Shown: one piece after another, positions 21,945 to 31,494 of the stretch | Layout of the letters: each line of letters starts with the position of its first letter | How positions within the stretch are numbered: position 1 is the first letter of the stretch | Assembly (NCBI GenBank): GCA_037355855.1 | Contig: CM074763.1 | Coordinates: 1,674,001-1,738,000, forward strand | DNA from: Pseudo-nitzschia pungens | Lineage: Eukaryota; Bacillariophyta; Bacillariophyceae; Bacillariales; Bacillariaceae | Direction: 5' to 3' | Length of the DNA stretch: 64,000 nt | Made by a program: the position numbers and the translations under genes | The notes under the pieces: model-generated | What the model was told of the DNA's origin: nothing | The model's database searches: none | What the model saw: only the letters and a program-made list of their open reading frames with translations

Positions 21945-24029
21945 CTAATTCGGTTCAGTTTTCCCCTTGGCTTGGACGTTGTCGTCCGCAGCCTCGCGAT
22001 GCAGGCGTTTCCAAACCTTGTCGAAAAACACTTTCCTCCAACCAGGTTCCAAACGTGCTGCACGCGATTTCTCGATTTTAAGTTGCACCAAGCGCTCCTT
22101 CACATTCTCAGGACACTTGCGACATTTCAGCATATGTGCATGGATATTTTGGCTTGTAGAGTTCGTACTCAAAGATTTAGAACTAACAGGGAAATACTTG
22201 CCAAGGCCGGCATGACCGTGACAGTGACGGCATTGGAATCCTGGATATCCCACAGGTCCCTTGGAGCGTGCCACGAATCGATCAGCTTCAGTAAACAGGC
22301 ACGGTTCGACTTGGCGCATCAAAAAGTGCACGTACGGTGGAATCATCTCAATGTCGTTAGGGTATACAATGTATCCACCCAATGAGTGGAGATGCATTTC
22401 TTGGCGTTGGCGTTCCTCTTCTGACATTGGCTGTTGTTCCTCACGTGTATTTCCCTTACCGGAAGAAACAGTTGTTGTCTTACTTGATCGATTGGTCCCG
22501 TTATTGATGTTGATGCCGTTGGCTCCATCCATCTGCATCCGATGCTGTTGATGTCCCATCTTAAGTGCTAAGCTGGCATGATGATGGCGTCGAGCCACTT
22601 CCATAGCGTTGCCGAAACCGGGATGAATATGGGGACTATGACCAGGAAGGTGATGAGCGCCCATCATCATCGATATGTTACTACTCGCAACGGAATCTTC
22701 GTCCATGGAAGCCGAGCTGTAGCTGCGGCTCATGGAAAGAAGTTGAGCCGCGGCTTTGGGACCTGCTTTTTTACAGATCTCTTCGTGAGCACAGGCTTCT
22801 TCGTAAGATGAGAAGGACGCGACATTGCAATAATCGCAAATCCATTGGTTGCTGTTGGTAGTCCCCGAGGCTCCCTGTTGGTTCGGTGGCGGACCTACTG
22901 CTGTCATCCCCATTCCATAACTATTCGTTCTATGCATCAGTGGAGGTTGCATTAGGTAACGAGGAGGAAAATGCTGTTGTTGCGGATGGTATCGATGGGC
23001 TGGCGACCCCCCGGGGTATGCAAATTGTTGCCGATGGTGAAGAAGCGGGGGTCCATGGCGGAATGATCCTGGGGGGATGGAGCCACTCACTCCAGGAGGA
23101 GGAAGCCGGTGATGATACGGAGCATGTGGTGGAGGAGGAGGAGTTCCATAATCTAGACGTTGACTGGACATCTGGTGTGGTTGCGGTGGGGTTCTGACAA
23201 AGGGTGGTAGACCTCGTCCGCCGTACATCCGATGTGGTCTTGGACTCATTTGCATCATTCCGTTAGGGCTCGCCGTCACGTTCGTAGCGTTGTTTGCGTT
23301 TTTGATGTTATTGTCCCGATGAGACTCCTGGGGCATTGCCAGCGATCGACGTGGGGCTGGCACAATGATTTCGTCCTTGCTATTCGAAGATGTTGTTGGT
23401 GTCGACGGAGCATTTCTTGATTCTTCTCCTTCCTTAGTGTTAGGTGCGAACGATACTCTTCGGTTGGGGCTCTCGGTAGGAGAATTAATTGCTGCAGCAG
23501 ATGCACTGTTTTCCTCTCGATCTCTTTGAGACTGCTGTTCTGGAGACAGAGGGTGCTCGGAGGCTTTTGGAGAACGCGTTTCCGATTCGAAGGACGCCGC
23601 TTTTCGCACCTCGTCATCGAGTTTCGAATCCGTTTTCCGAATGATATTGGCTTCTCTTGATTCCCGTGGTGGAGTACTTACTTCAGCAGCACTTCCCACA
23701 CTGCTTCCCCCCGGACTCAGACTCGCAAGGGATGCGAGAGCAAACGCTGAAGCCAATTCCGTAGGATCTACCTTATTGTTGGTGACACCATCGATTGTTT
23801 CCTTCTGATTTTGGACGACCTTGGATGGTTTGTTGTCGGTGTTGTTGGTGACAACCAACTCCGCCTCGAGATTTTCGGACAGCTTCCGCCTCTTCGTGGG
23901 CTCGGTGGTGATTGTATCGTTTTCCCCCCGTTCCGATAGCAATCTCTTGTGCTCTGGACTTGTCGTTCGTCGTTCCACTTCGTCCGCTGCGGCTTCGGAC
24001 CTTGCCTGATGGTACGTTAGCATGGGCAT
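21945..24029 (-). CDS. Large protein with a diatom-type C2H2-like zinc-binding module (PGFQCRHC family)
   Basis: A single exon of 694 residues. The N-terminal 380 residues are disordered: KRRK basic patch, Ser/Asn-rich stretches, then a Pro/His/Arg-rich zone (PPPPHAPYHHRLPPPG). A first finger-like element reads WICDYCNVASFSSYEEACAH, with two Cys followed by His and Cys ligands. After a His/Met/Gln-rich segment comes the conserved module: GGYIVYPNDIEMIPPYVHFL, a linker, then VGYPGFQCRHCHG, GKYFPVSSKSL, HAHMLKCRKCP, giving a Cys2 pair, a His pair and another Cys pair, and a basic helix. I know this module as a recurrent one in diatom and other stramenopile proteins without assigned function. 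The KRRK patch and zinc ligands suggest a nuclear DNA- or RNA-binding role, which is inference. Confidence 0.8.
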   Translation of the reverse strand: MPMLTYHQARSEAAADEVERRTTSPEHKRLLSERGENDTITTEPTKRRKLSENLEAELVVTNNTDNKPSKVVQNQKETIDGVTNNKVDPTELASAFALASLASLSPGGSSVGSAAEVSTPPRESREANIIRKTDSKLDDEVRKAASFESETRSPKASEHPLSPEQQSQRDREENSASAAAINSPTESPNRRVSFAPNTKEGEESRNAPSTPTTSSNSKDEIIVPAPRRSLAMPQESHRDNNIKNANNATNVTASPNGMMQMSPRPHRMYGGRGLPPFVRTPPQPHQMSSQRLDYGTPPPPPHAPYHHRLPPPGVSGSIPPGSFRHGPPLLHHRQQFAYPGGSPAHRYHPQQQHFPPRYLMQPPLMHRTNSYGMGMTAVGPPPNQQGASGTTNSNQWICDYCNVASFSSYEEACAHEEICKKAGPKAAAQLLSMSRSYSSASMDEDSVASSNISMMMGAHHLPGHSPHIHPGFGNAMEVARRHHHASLALKMGHQQHRMQMDGANGININNGTNRSSKTTTVSSGKGNTREEQQPMSEEERQRQEMHLHSLGGYIVYPNDIEMIPPYVHFLMRQVEPCLFTEADRFVARSKGPVGYPGFQCRHCHGHAGLGKYFPVSSKSLSTNSTSQNIHAHMLKCRKCPENVKERLVQLKIEKSRAARLEPGWRKVFFDKVWKRLHREAADDNVQAKGKTEPN

Positions 24030-25704
24030 CGTGGCTAAGAGAGACTCGTTCTACTTCGGGTCGGGTTGGGAAGAGAAAAATGAGAGTTATGCAGTGCATT
24101 CCGTTTTGAGTACCTCGTTTGCTGTAGGAAATGTTGTCTTTGGTTCCGCTGTCTAGAATTTTTATACTATCCAATAGCCAAAAACTTAGGAGAGTATCGC
24201 CAAGGTGATCTGATTCTTACGAAAGGAATTCCCATAGTAACTTAGATGAGTGCACCTCCTGGATAAAACCCCGATAGATGTTGGATTCTAAAATTTTTTC
24301 CAAAGTTTCTTTGTCCGACCGTTTCTACTTCGGAGACACGGACGCGGACTGTTTGACAAGCGTTGAGAGATTCGTAAATTTCAAATTCAATTAGGGTTTC
24401 GTGAATGGAAAAGATCTGGACGGAGCAGCCATCACTCCAAGTAGATCGGATCCGAGTTGTACTATTTGTACAGAATTCTGCATATGACGCGGTACGGTAC
24501 CATACTATGCCTTGGAATCGTATGCCCGGCCAAAAATTTAGTTACGGTCGATCGAGGAAACAATTAGGAGTTGCAGCGTATAGGTGAAATTGCCACTTAA
24601 CACTCGGCCGGACATTACTACCTCCGACGCAAGCGTTGGAGAGGGAATCTAAATTGTGAGTAGGAAATGGATTTTCCCGATACGATCGACGGAGATGCGT
24701 TAGATCGTCACATCGTCGGGCGTGGATTTTTCTCAACGTTCAGGTCGTAAGTAAGTAAATTGCATGTGGAAACGTTAAACCCGTAATTAAACCCCGTAAT
24801 CCATAAGAGGGATCACTCGCCAAAGCATAACGAGCACGAATGCCACCACTCGTGATTGAATTTGTTGGAGGCAATAATGAGAGACTACCTTAGCCCCAAA
24901 TTAAGTTGCCTGTCACATTCAACTCTCTCTCCCCCGTTCACGGGACTTTCTTCAAAGCCCGCCAAACAAAAAATGTTGCAAATAATGGGTTCAAATTGGT
25001 GTTGTCTAAAACCTTACTTCGATCCGCAGTAATGTTAAGGTTACCTGGTACCGGGTACGAGTAAGGTAATACTCGTACCATGATTTGTGTTCGTCTACCG
25101 GTATGATAATCGAAACAACTTCTGTATCGTACGGTACCGGTAAGGTTACCGTAAACCTTACTTGTGTTGTGATCTTACGAACTCACGACCAAAGAGAAAA
25201 TAATGAAAACAAAGTAAGGTAACCTTATTTTGCAGAAGGAAAAACCGTTACGTAATCTTACGTTTAACCAGGTGAAATGTAGAGCGAAAACCGGACCTAC
25301 AACCGGACTGCTACACAGATGCTGAAACAATAGATGCAATTTGTGTACGAATCCTCAATATTGTACTGCAAAGAGAAAAGCGAAACTAAGATCTACCGAG
25401 AACTGCTTTGACTCCATCACGAACCCTAACTCTCGAAGAAAAAATAATAAAGAATGATACAGATGCGATATCCATAGCAAGCGTCATCCCAGGGAGTGAC
25501 TGTTGTCGTCTTTAATACCCCGCGCTTTTCCTAGTACCGTGCCTTGTCCGTGCCGATCGACGATGCCATGCACGCCACAAGAATGCGGTGGAATCTTCGT
25601 TCCGTTCCACGCCGGATTGGCTCACTCCATACCTTTTTGCGGCAGTCCGATTCATTCCGTGGTGCCAAAATCAAGCCACACCGCAGCAGAAATGGCGCGG
25701 CATG

Positions 25705-25735
25705 GAATTGAATTGAATTGAATTGAATTGAATTG
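25705..25735. repeat. (GAATT)n microsatellite
   Basis: Six head-to-tail copies of GAATT without interruption. Confidence 0.95.
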
Positions 25736-25981
25736 GGCCGCGGTTGGTCGAACTCCGGGAACACGAACCGAGGTGCGTGCCATGCCGCGCCAAGCCTTTG
25801 ACTCACGCGTTGGTGTTGTCGCGTGCAATAGAGTAGGATAGATGGGTAGTATGTTGCGGTACAGCAGTAAAGTGTATGGGATTGTTTTCTAATATTTTAG
25901 CACTAGTGCGATGCGATGCGATGTGACAAGACGGAACTGGATTTGTTCATCAATTGATGCTGTGCAGTGTGTATGCAATTT

Positions 25982-26023
25982 GATCGGATTCGATTGGATT
26001 CGATTGGATTCGATTGGATTCGA
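25982..26023. repeat. (GATTCGATTG)n microsatellite
   Basis: About four copies of a GATTG/GATTC alternating pentamer, just downstream of the stop of the endonuclease/phosphatase-fold gene. Confidence 0.9.
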
Positions 26024-26066
26024 TCCGACTCGATGATTGGATGGATCCGGGTGTGTGATCGGATCT

Positions 26067-28130
26067 CTATTCGACGGCCTCGCTCTGCACCCGAAACAAT
26101 GCCTGCAGGGATTCCGCACCTTGCGACAACGACGACGACGAACCCTCGGAATCGGAAGACCCAATGGAGGAGGTCGGGGAAGTGGTGACGGTCGACACCG
26201 TGTCGTTGTCTTTGTCTTTGTCATTGTCGTTGCTCCCTTTGGTTCGCTTTGGAAGCTTCCAGGGCTCGTCGGACGATCCCCGAACGAACCACGAGTGGTG
26301 TCTCCCCGCCGGAAGGTGTCCAAAAAAGAGTTCCTTGTCCAGGTATTTGGTGGGAGGCGGAAGCGATGGAGACGACGAACGAGCGTGCGAGAGGTGGTCT
26401 TTGTCGGTTTCCACCGCCGCCGACGTTGTTGTTGCGAGCGTCCAGTCGGTGACGGTCATGCGGTGATCGGAAAATCCCGCCGGTCCCACGTAGACTCCGT
26501 GGGGAGCAATGGAAGTGGTCGCAACGCTGTCGTCGCCTCTTGCTTTCTTACCGGAACCGTTGTAGTTGTCGTTGTCGTTATCGGTATCGTTGGAATAGTA
26601 ATAGGTGTAGTCAATGGTAGTTCCGGACCAGTGGGTCGAGGGAGGTGGTTGGTGTGGGTTCCAGTTGCATCGGACGGTGGGAGTGGCCGACGAAGCGTCC
26701 CCTTGGGTAGCATCGGCAGTACCATTGGCACTCGCATTCGCATTTGCAGTCGCGGTGGCACCCACCCGGACGTCGTCCAGGACGCACCGAAAGCCCGTTT
26801 CTTCCAGCAACGCACCCACCCCGTCGTCCAGTGGAACCTTTCGCAGATTGGCACTCCCGGTGATCCGTTGCCACTCACGTGGAGCATAATCGCGAGCCCG
26901 CTGCTGATTAAAGTCTCCCATGATGAGCATCGGCAGATCGTTGTGGTTTTGATCGGAAACGGCAAAGCGAGCCCGGAGCAGCTTGCGAACCTCGGTCCGC
27001 CGCTGCGCCGCGTCAAAGGCATCCAGGTGGGTTCCAACCACCCAGCACCGAGAGGGATGCTGCCTGCTGGTAGTGCCAAGGCTGCCACCAACACTGCTCA
27101 GGTGGCTGGTGGTGGAATCCTCCACCAGCACGCAGAGGGCCGACCGATTGTTGGAGAGCACCACTTCCTCGCACCTCAAGACCTTTTTGCGGGTGGCAAT
27201 CAGGGTGGGAGTGTCCCCGTGTTCCGAGACCCTCAGAAAGTGATAGCCCCGCAGCCGCAATACCTCTTCCAGCAAGGACTGTGACGAGTGGATCGCTTTG
27301 CGCTTGCGCTCGCAGCACATGCTGGAACCCGTCCCGTAAAACTGCTCCATGTCCCTCCAATGGATCTCGTTGAGGACCAAAACGTCCGAATCCGTGTCGC
27401 AAATGGAGCGAATCATTCCGGCCGTTACGGTGTGTAGATTCCGCTCGTCCCGGGGAGACGTAAAGGCCTGGATGTTCCACTGGAGGCACCGGAGCTGGCT
27501 CGCCACCACTGTGCGAGAAACACTGCCTTCCGACGATAACGATAACGATAACGATAACGACGATGCCGAAGACAACATGCCGGAACGCGAACGCAAACAC
27601 GAAAGAGAGCCCGAGCACGCGGAGGATGCCGAAAAGAGGGCGTCCTTGACCGTGGCAACGTTTTGCCGCTGGGCGAGCGCGAGTCGAGGTCGGAGCTGTT
27701 CGCTCCTGCGGGGCTTTGGTGGGACCACAACTCCCTCTCGCAGGGCTCGCTCGTTGTCGCTCACGTACAGGTCCACCAGCTGGTTCACGCTCATGGCTCC
27801 CGTTCCGTACTCGTCGCGCTGCAGAGCGGAGGGTCGAAAGCTCCATTTACCGTCGCTGTCGATGTCGCCGTTGCTGCTGCTGCTGCTACGCGTGGTGGAA
27901 GCATCGGAACGCGACCTACGTTGCTCTTGTTCTTGCTGTTTCGAAGCGTCCCTGGCGTGTTCGCGTTCGCGTTCGTACTTGTGATCGGCAACCGAGGGAA
28001 TGACCAATCCCGGCTTGTAAAAGGCGCTGCGACTCGATTGTCGCGGTCGGAATCGGTTGGGATGGTGATGCTTCAGGCCCACCCATTCGTTGAGGGGGTT
28101 CCGATGATGGCTGGCGCAAATCGCTGTCAT
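26067..28130 (-). CDS. Endonuclease/exonuclease/phosphatase (EEP) superfamily hydrolase
   Basis: A single exon of 687 residues starting at the ATG at 28130. The N-terminal 210 residues are charged, Gln/Arg/Ser-rich and probably disordered. The EEP core spans about residues 215-560 with its usual order of motifs: LRCLQWNIQAF, DVLVLNEIHW (metal-binding Glu), TPTLIATRK, WVVGTHLDAF, LPMLIMGDFNQQ, TTIDYTYYY and GFSDHRMTVTDW (catalytic Asp-His). These residues are intact, so Mg-dependent phosphodiester or phosphomonoester hydrolysis is likely; whether the substrate is DNA, RNA, inositol lipid or sphingolipid is not decided. Two coding repeats, NANASANGTADA and NDTDNDNDNYNG, interrupt the core between the GDFN and SDH motifs. 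The tail (about 110 residues) carries an NDNDKDKDNDT repeat. Confidence 0.87.
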   Translation of the reverse strand: MTAICASHHRNPLNEWVGLKHHHPNRFRPRQSSRSAFYKPGLVIPSVADHKYEREREHARDASKQQEQEQRRSRSDASTTRSSSSSNGDIDSDGKWSFRPSALQRDEYGTGAMSVNQLVDLYVSDNERALREGVVVPPKPRRSEQLRPRLALAQRQNVATVKDALFSASSACSGSLSCLRSRSGMLSSASSLSLSLSLSSEGSVSRTVVASQLRCLQWNIQAFTSPRDERNLHTVTAGMIRSICDTDSDVLVLNEIHWRDMEQFYGTGSSMCCERKRKAIHSSQSLLEEVLRLRGYHFLRVSEHGDTPTLIATRKKVLRCEEVVLSNNRSALCVLVEDSTTSHLSSVGGSLGTTSRQHPSRCWVVGTHLDAFDAAQRRTEVRKLLRARFAVSDQNHNDLPMLIMGDFNQQRARDYAPREWQRITGSANLRKVPLDDGVGALLEETGFRCVLDDVRVGATATANANASANGTADATQGDASSATPTVRCNWNPHQPPPSTHWSGTTIDYTYYYSNDTDNDNDNYNGSGKKARGDDSVATTSIAPHGVYVGPAGFSDHRMTVTDWTLATTTSAAVETDKDHLSHARSSSPSLPPPTKYLDKELFFGHLPAGRHHSWFVRGSSDEPWKLPKRTKGSNDNDKDKDNDTVSTVTTSPTSSIGSSDSEGSSSSLSQGAESLQALFRVQSEAVE

Positions 28131-28591
28131 GATTTGTTATGGATGAGTCGTGTACAGAAGGAATAACGAGAACTCGGTGGTGGCGCGGGCACGTTTTAAT
28201 CAAACCGAAGCTTTTTTCGTCGCAACGGGATGGTTGGGTTGCTTTCGTTGCTTCTTCTTCGTCTCTCGATTGTTTGAAAGAGCAACAGAAGGAGAGCTTG
28301 TGTGTTGCACTGAATGGAAAACGATGGATAGGATGTTGTAGTACTTGTACGTACTCGTAGTGTGGGCAGGCGTTGAACCGCGAGTTTGTCGATGACGAGG
28401 ACAACCACTTACAAATTATGCACTGGTTCGTCCAATCGCAGTGATTTTTAAAGATGAAGTGTTGGAGTCTTGTTTTCAAGACCTTGCACAAGTTTGGTTC
28501 GTCCGAGTAAACCTTAGTAAGAAATACGAAGTAAGGCTTACGCGTTTTTGCATCATGCACTGCACTGCACTGCAACAAACCGCATTAAACC
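28131..28591. other. Spacer upstream of the EEP gene
   Basis: About 460 bp that should contain the 5' region of the EEP gene and the 3' end of the small gene before it. TGCACTGCACTGCACTGC (28557-28573) is a short repeat. Open frames on both strands are not convincing. Confidence 0.4.
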
Positions 28592-29006
28592 TTACTCAAC
28601 TGCAATTATTATTCGTGTGAGGGCAATCCAATCCAAACTTGCTGATGGTTGCGTCCCACAGTGATGAGAGAGGAAGCGCACTGGATGGGAGATTCGATTC
28701 GCACAGTGATGATGGTTGATGATTCGGATTCTCCTCTCTAAACGTAAAAAACAAAAATCGTACCATCCCCAACCGTAACCGTACTGCAATCGTTCCTTAG
28801 TACGTAGTACGAGAGATACCTTTGGCGATGCGTGGAACACGATGAGGCAAGGTTCCCGGGACGACGAAGAAGTTGGCACCCCCCGAGGCCGAATTCGAAT
28901 CCGTGATTGGCGGCGTAACATCTGCTCGGATGTAGTTAGTTTGCATTTTCGGCATCTCTACGATGGGTCCTCCGTTCGTCGCAGTAGAAGAAACTCCCTG
29001 TGACAC
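28592..29006 (-). CDS. Possible small spliced gene, unknown product (weak)
   Basis: The minus strand from 29006 to about 28819 reads protein-like text (PKMQTNYIRADVTPPITDSN, then FFVVPGTLPHRVPRIAK). It ends at a GTATCT donor, and a pyrimidine-rich tract with an AG acceptor lies about 80 bp further along (near 28738). Joining them keeps the frame open to the stop at 28592 (last residues TRIIIAVE). The upstream frame begins with GTG rather than ATG, so either an ATG-containing exon lies further upstream or translation starts at the internal ATG before PKMQTN. The C-terminal exon has little protein character. No family is recognised. Confidence 0.3.
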
Positions 29007-30678
29007 CCCGGAACATGACGTGTCGTGTCCAGCGCGCGAATCGGAATGTTCGGTGGGGCTTGGGAGAATACCGTACGACTAAGCTAGAAGGATTGTTCGT
29101 TCGACTCACTCATCGTTCGTAAGTTACCTACCGTACCGTAATACACATGCGACGTCGTCTTTCGACCGGCTTCGACGCACACAACGCCCCGAGAAGAACT
29201 TAAGCCGTAGGGGGAAGGCTTGTTCATTCGCGACGTCAACGGGCAGGGGTCATGGGTCACAGTTCACTGTTAACGGTTCACAGTTCACACTTATGGTTGG
29301 GGGCAGAGTGCATGTCCGACCTGTGAGTAAGGTATGTATGCACATAGTAGTAACCGGTATGTTCATGCAAGCTTTACGGTAAGGTAAGATCTTATGTATG
29401 TATCAAGGGAACTCCTCGTCCTCCCGAGTCGACTCACTCACTCCAGAGCTCCCACCAATTCTTTTCAGAGAGGGACTTTCCAAGTAAGCTTTACTCGTAC
29501 CGTAAACCTTACGGTAACCTTATGGTAAGTTAAGGTTACTGCACAAAGAAGTTGTAATCTGTAATCTTCCCCACCAACACGTTCTTGTTGCCCATTTCAC
29601 ATCTACTACTATCTTTTGTTGTTGGAAGGACAGAATTGTTGTACTACTACTATTACTAGTAGTACTACTAGTAGTACTACGAGTGGCATCCCATCGCCCA
29701 AAGCTCCTGAGACAGTGCTGACGAGGGAGTTTGAAAAACTAAAGAGTAGTACTAGTACTAGTACTAGTAGGATTCATTTTTGGTTGCATTTTCATTACTA
29801 GTACTACCGTACCAATGATTTTGAAAGTTGTTGGGTACAAGTACTAGTACTACTACTACATGGGTAAATTGTCCAGGTGGTGGTGGTCTAGGACTGGTGA
29901 CTTGTTAATTCTTGGGAGCTTTTGGAATGCTCAGCAGTGACAACAAGAAGATCGACAAGCTAGTACTATGTGCTGCCTGCTTGCAAGCATTGTTGTACCA
30001 CTACTAGTACTACCTTGAGCATTCAACCACCAAATAATTTCTGGAAAGTCTACTCCCTGATCAAACATTCGGCGAATCCCAAACAATAATACCACTTCTT
30101 GTTCTTGCTATGGAATATGAGTGTCAGTTTTGATGAGAAGGAACGAGCATTCGTATTGGCTACTACTACTAGTAGTACTACTAGTAGAAGAAGAAACTGT
30201 ACACCGTTTGTCCCGTCCCCGCTTTGTTCACAGCCACTACTACTAGTTGTACTTCTACTAATAGTCCTAGATGCTTGGATTGCAACATGTCGGTAAAATT
30301 TTACTATTGTAGTAGGTGAATGGACATGTTCTGTTGACCCTACGGTACTACTAATTATCACAATCCTCGGAACCAACAATCGATGAGCTCGCTTTGGCTA
30401 CAACTTTTGCACATGGCTTTCCTTTTGAACAGTTAGTTCGGAACACATCAGAAACACGCTCCAACATAGAAAAAAAAAATCAAAAGCCAAACTCGTGCGA
30501 CAAAAAGAAAAACAAACAGCTTATTGTCGTCTAAAGTTTTGTCGCTCTGGAGAAAACAAGACGTGGATCGCGCATCCTGTGCAACGGCAAAAGTAAAAAA
30601 AGTGAACCTCCCGTTGGTTCGAAATACGAAGCAACTGTTTCGTACGTGCGTAGCATCTGCACGGCATGGATGCTGTCA
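29007..30678. other. Intergenic DNA with GTA words and AGT/ACT islands
   Basis: GTA words cluster at 29120-29150, 29360-29400 and 29485-29545. From 29640 to 30340 the sequence is dotted with ACTAGTAGTACTACTAGTAG-type islands, separated by ordinary AT-rich text. No gene is supported. Confidence 0.5.
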
Positions 30679-31494
30679 TCACTCGTTTTCGTCATCGCCA
30701 TCGTTTTCGTCGTAATCCTGCTCGTGTCGTTGACGTCCGAGTCGTGGTTCGCGTTCGTGTTCGGGTTCGTGTTCGTCCACGTCCTCCTCCGAGTGCCCGT
30801 TCGAGGTTGGCTCGCCGTCGGGATGATCCCGCCGGAACCTCCGCAGGACCTCCATTTCGTTGTAGTGCCGCTTTCGGTGTTCCTGAAACTCCAACCGCTT
30901 CAGTTCCTGCCGCTGGCGTTCTCGTTTTTGGTGTTCGGTGGCAATGTCCTCGTCGGTAGAATAGTGGACGCTCGACGAGGGACTGACCTGGCCCTGGACA
31001 ACGGCAGCGTGGGCTTCCAATTTGTTGGTGAGGGCGTCCCAGCTGATGCCAACGGATTTTTGTTTCGTTTTGCTGCTGCTGCTGCTGCTGCTACCGTTGC
31101 CATGGCGATTCCCACGTGCGCTGTTGAAGGAGCCGTCCGTTTCGCTGCCGCTGTCGTAATACGCAAAGGGCGTGTTGGCTTCCTCGATCTTCATTCGCGT
31201 GCCGCGCAACTGGTCGTGCTCCTGGATCTTGGCCTCGTCCCATTTCAGGGTGCGGTTCTTTTTCTTTTTCTTCTTGGTGGCGACGACGGCCTTGGGCTTG
31301 CTGTCGTCATCCATGCGTTCGTCGTCGTCGTCCGTGTGGTCGTCCATGCTGGACTTGAGGGCGGGCTTGACGGGTTTCTTTCGGCGTGTTGGGGAAGGGT
31401 TGGAGCTCACCGATATCACCGAGTCTTGAGACTCGGAAAAGGTTGCTGTGGGGGTACGGGTACTACCGGATTGTTGCGTTGTTTGGGAGTCCAT
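30679..31494 (-). CDS. Protein phosphatase 1 inhibitor-2 (IPP-2/GLC8 family)
   Basis: A single exon of 271 residues. The inhibitor-2 signatures are in the expected order: a KPVKPALKS element at residues 41-49, comparable to the KGILK site that binds PP1; a basic stretch leading into LKWDEAKIQEHDQLRG, then MKIEEANTPF at 101-110; and HRKRHYNEMEVLRRF at 206-220. Thr108 in the TPF sequence corresponds to the phosphorylatable threonine of animal inhibitor-2, and His210-Tyr211 to the HYNE element that blocks the phosphatase active site. The protein should bind and regulate PP1 in nucleus and cytosol. Between the motifs lie a polyserine run and acidic, Lys-rich insertions. The C-terminus is a long acidic His/Glu/Asp tail. 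Length is normal for the family. Confidence 0.92.
   Translation of the reverse strand: MDSQTTQQSGSTRTPTATFSESQDSVISVSSNPSPTRRKKPVKPALKSSMDDHTDDDDERMDDDSKPKAVVATKKKKKKNRTLKWDEAKIQEHDQLRGTRMKIEEANTPFAYYDSGSETDGSFNSARGNRHGNGSSSSSSSKTKQKSVGISWDALTNKLEAHAAVVQGQVSPSSSVHYSTDEDIATEHQKRERQRQELKRLEFQEHRKRHYNEMEVLRRFRRDHPDGEPTSNGHSEEDVDEHEPEHEREPRLGRQRHEQDYDENDGDDENE

Larger units (their letters stand above)
24030..26066. other. Intergenic DNA with GTA words and pentamer repeats
   Basis: No gene is supported. A dense GTA-word block lies at 25020-25265 (GGTTACCTGGTACCGGGTACG, CGGTACCGGTAAGGTTACCG). Microsatellites lie at 25705-25735 and 25982-26023, next to the 3' end of the minus-strand gene. Confidence 0.5.
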
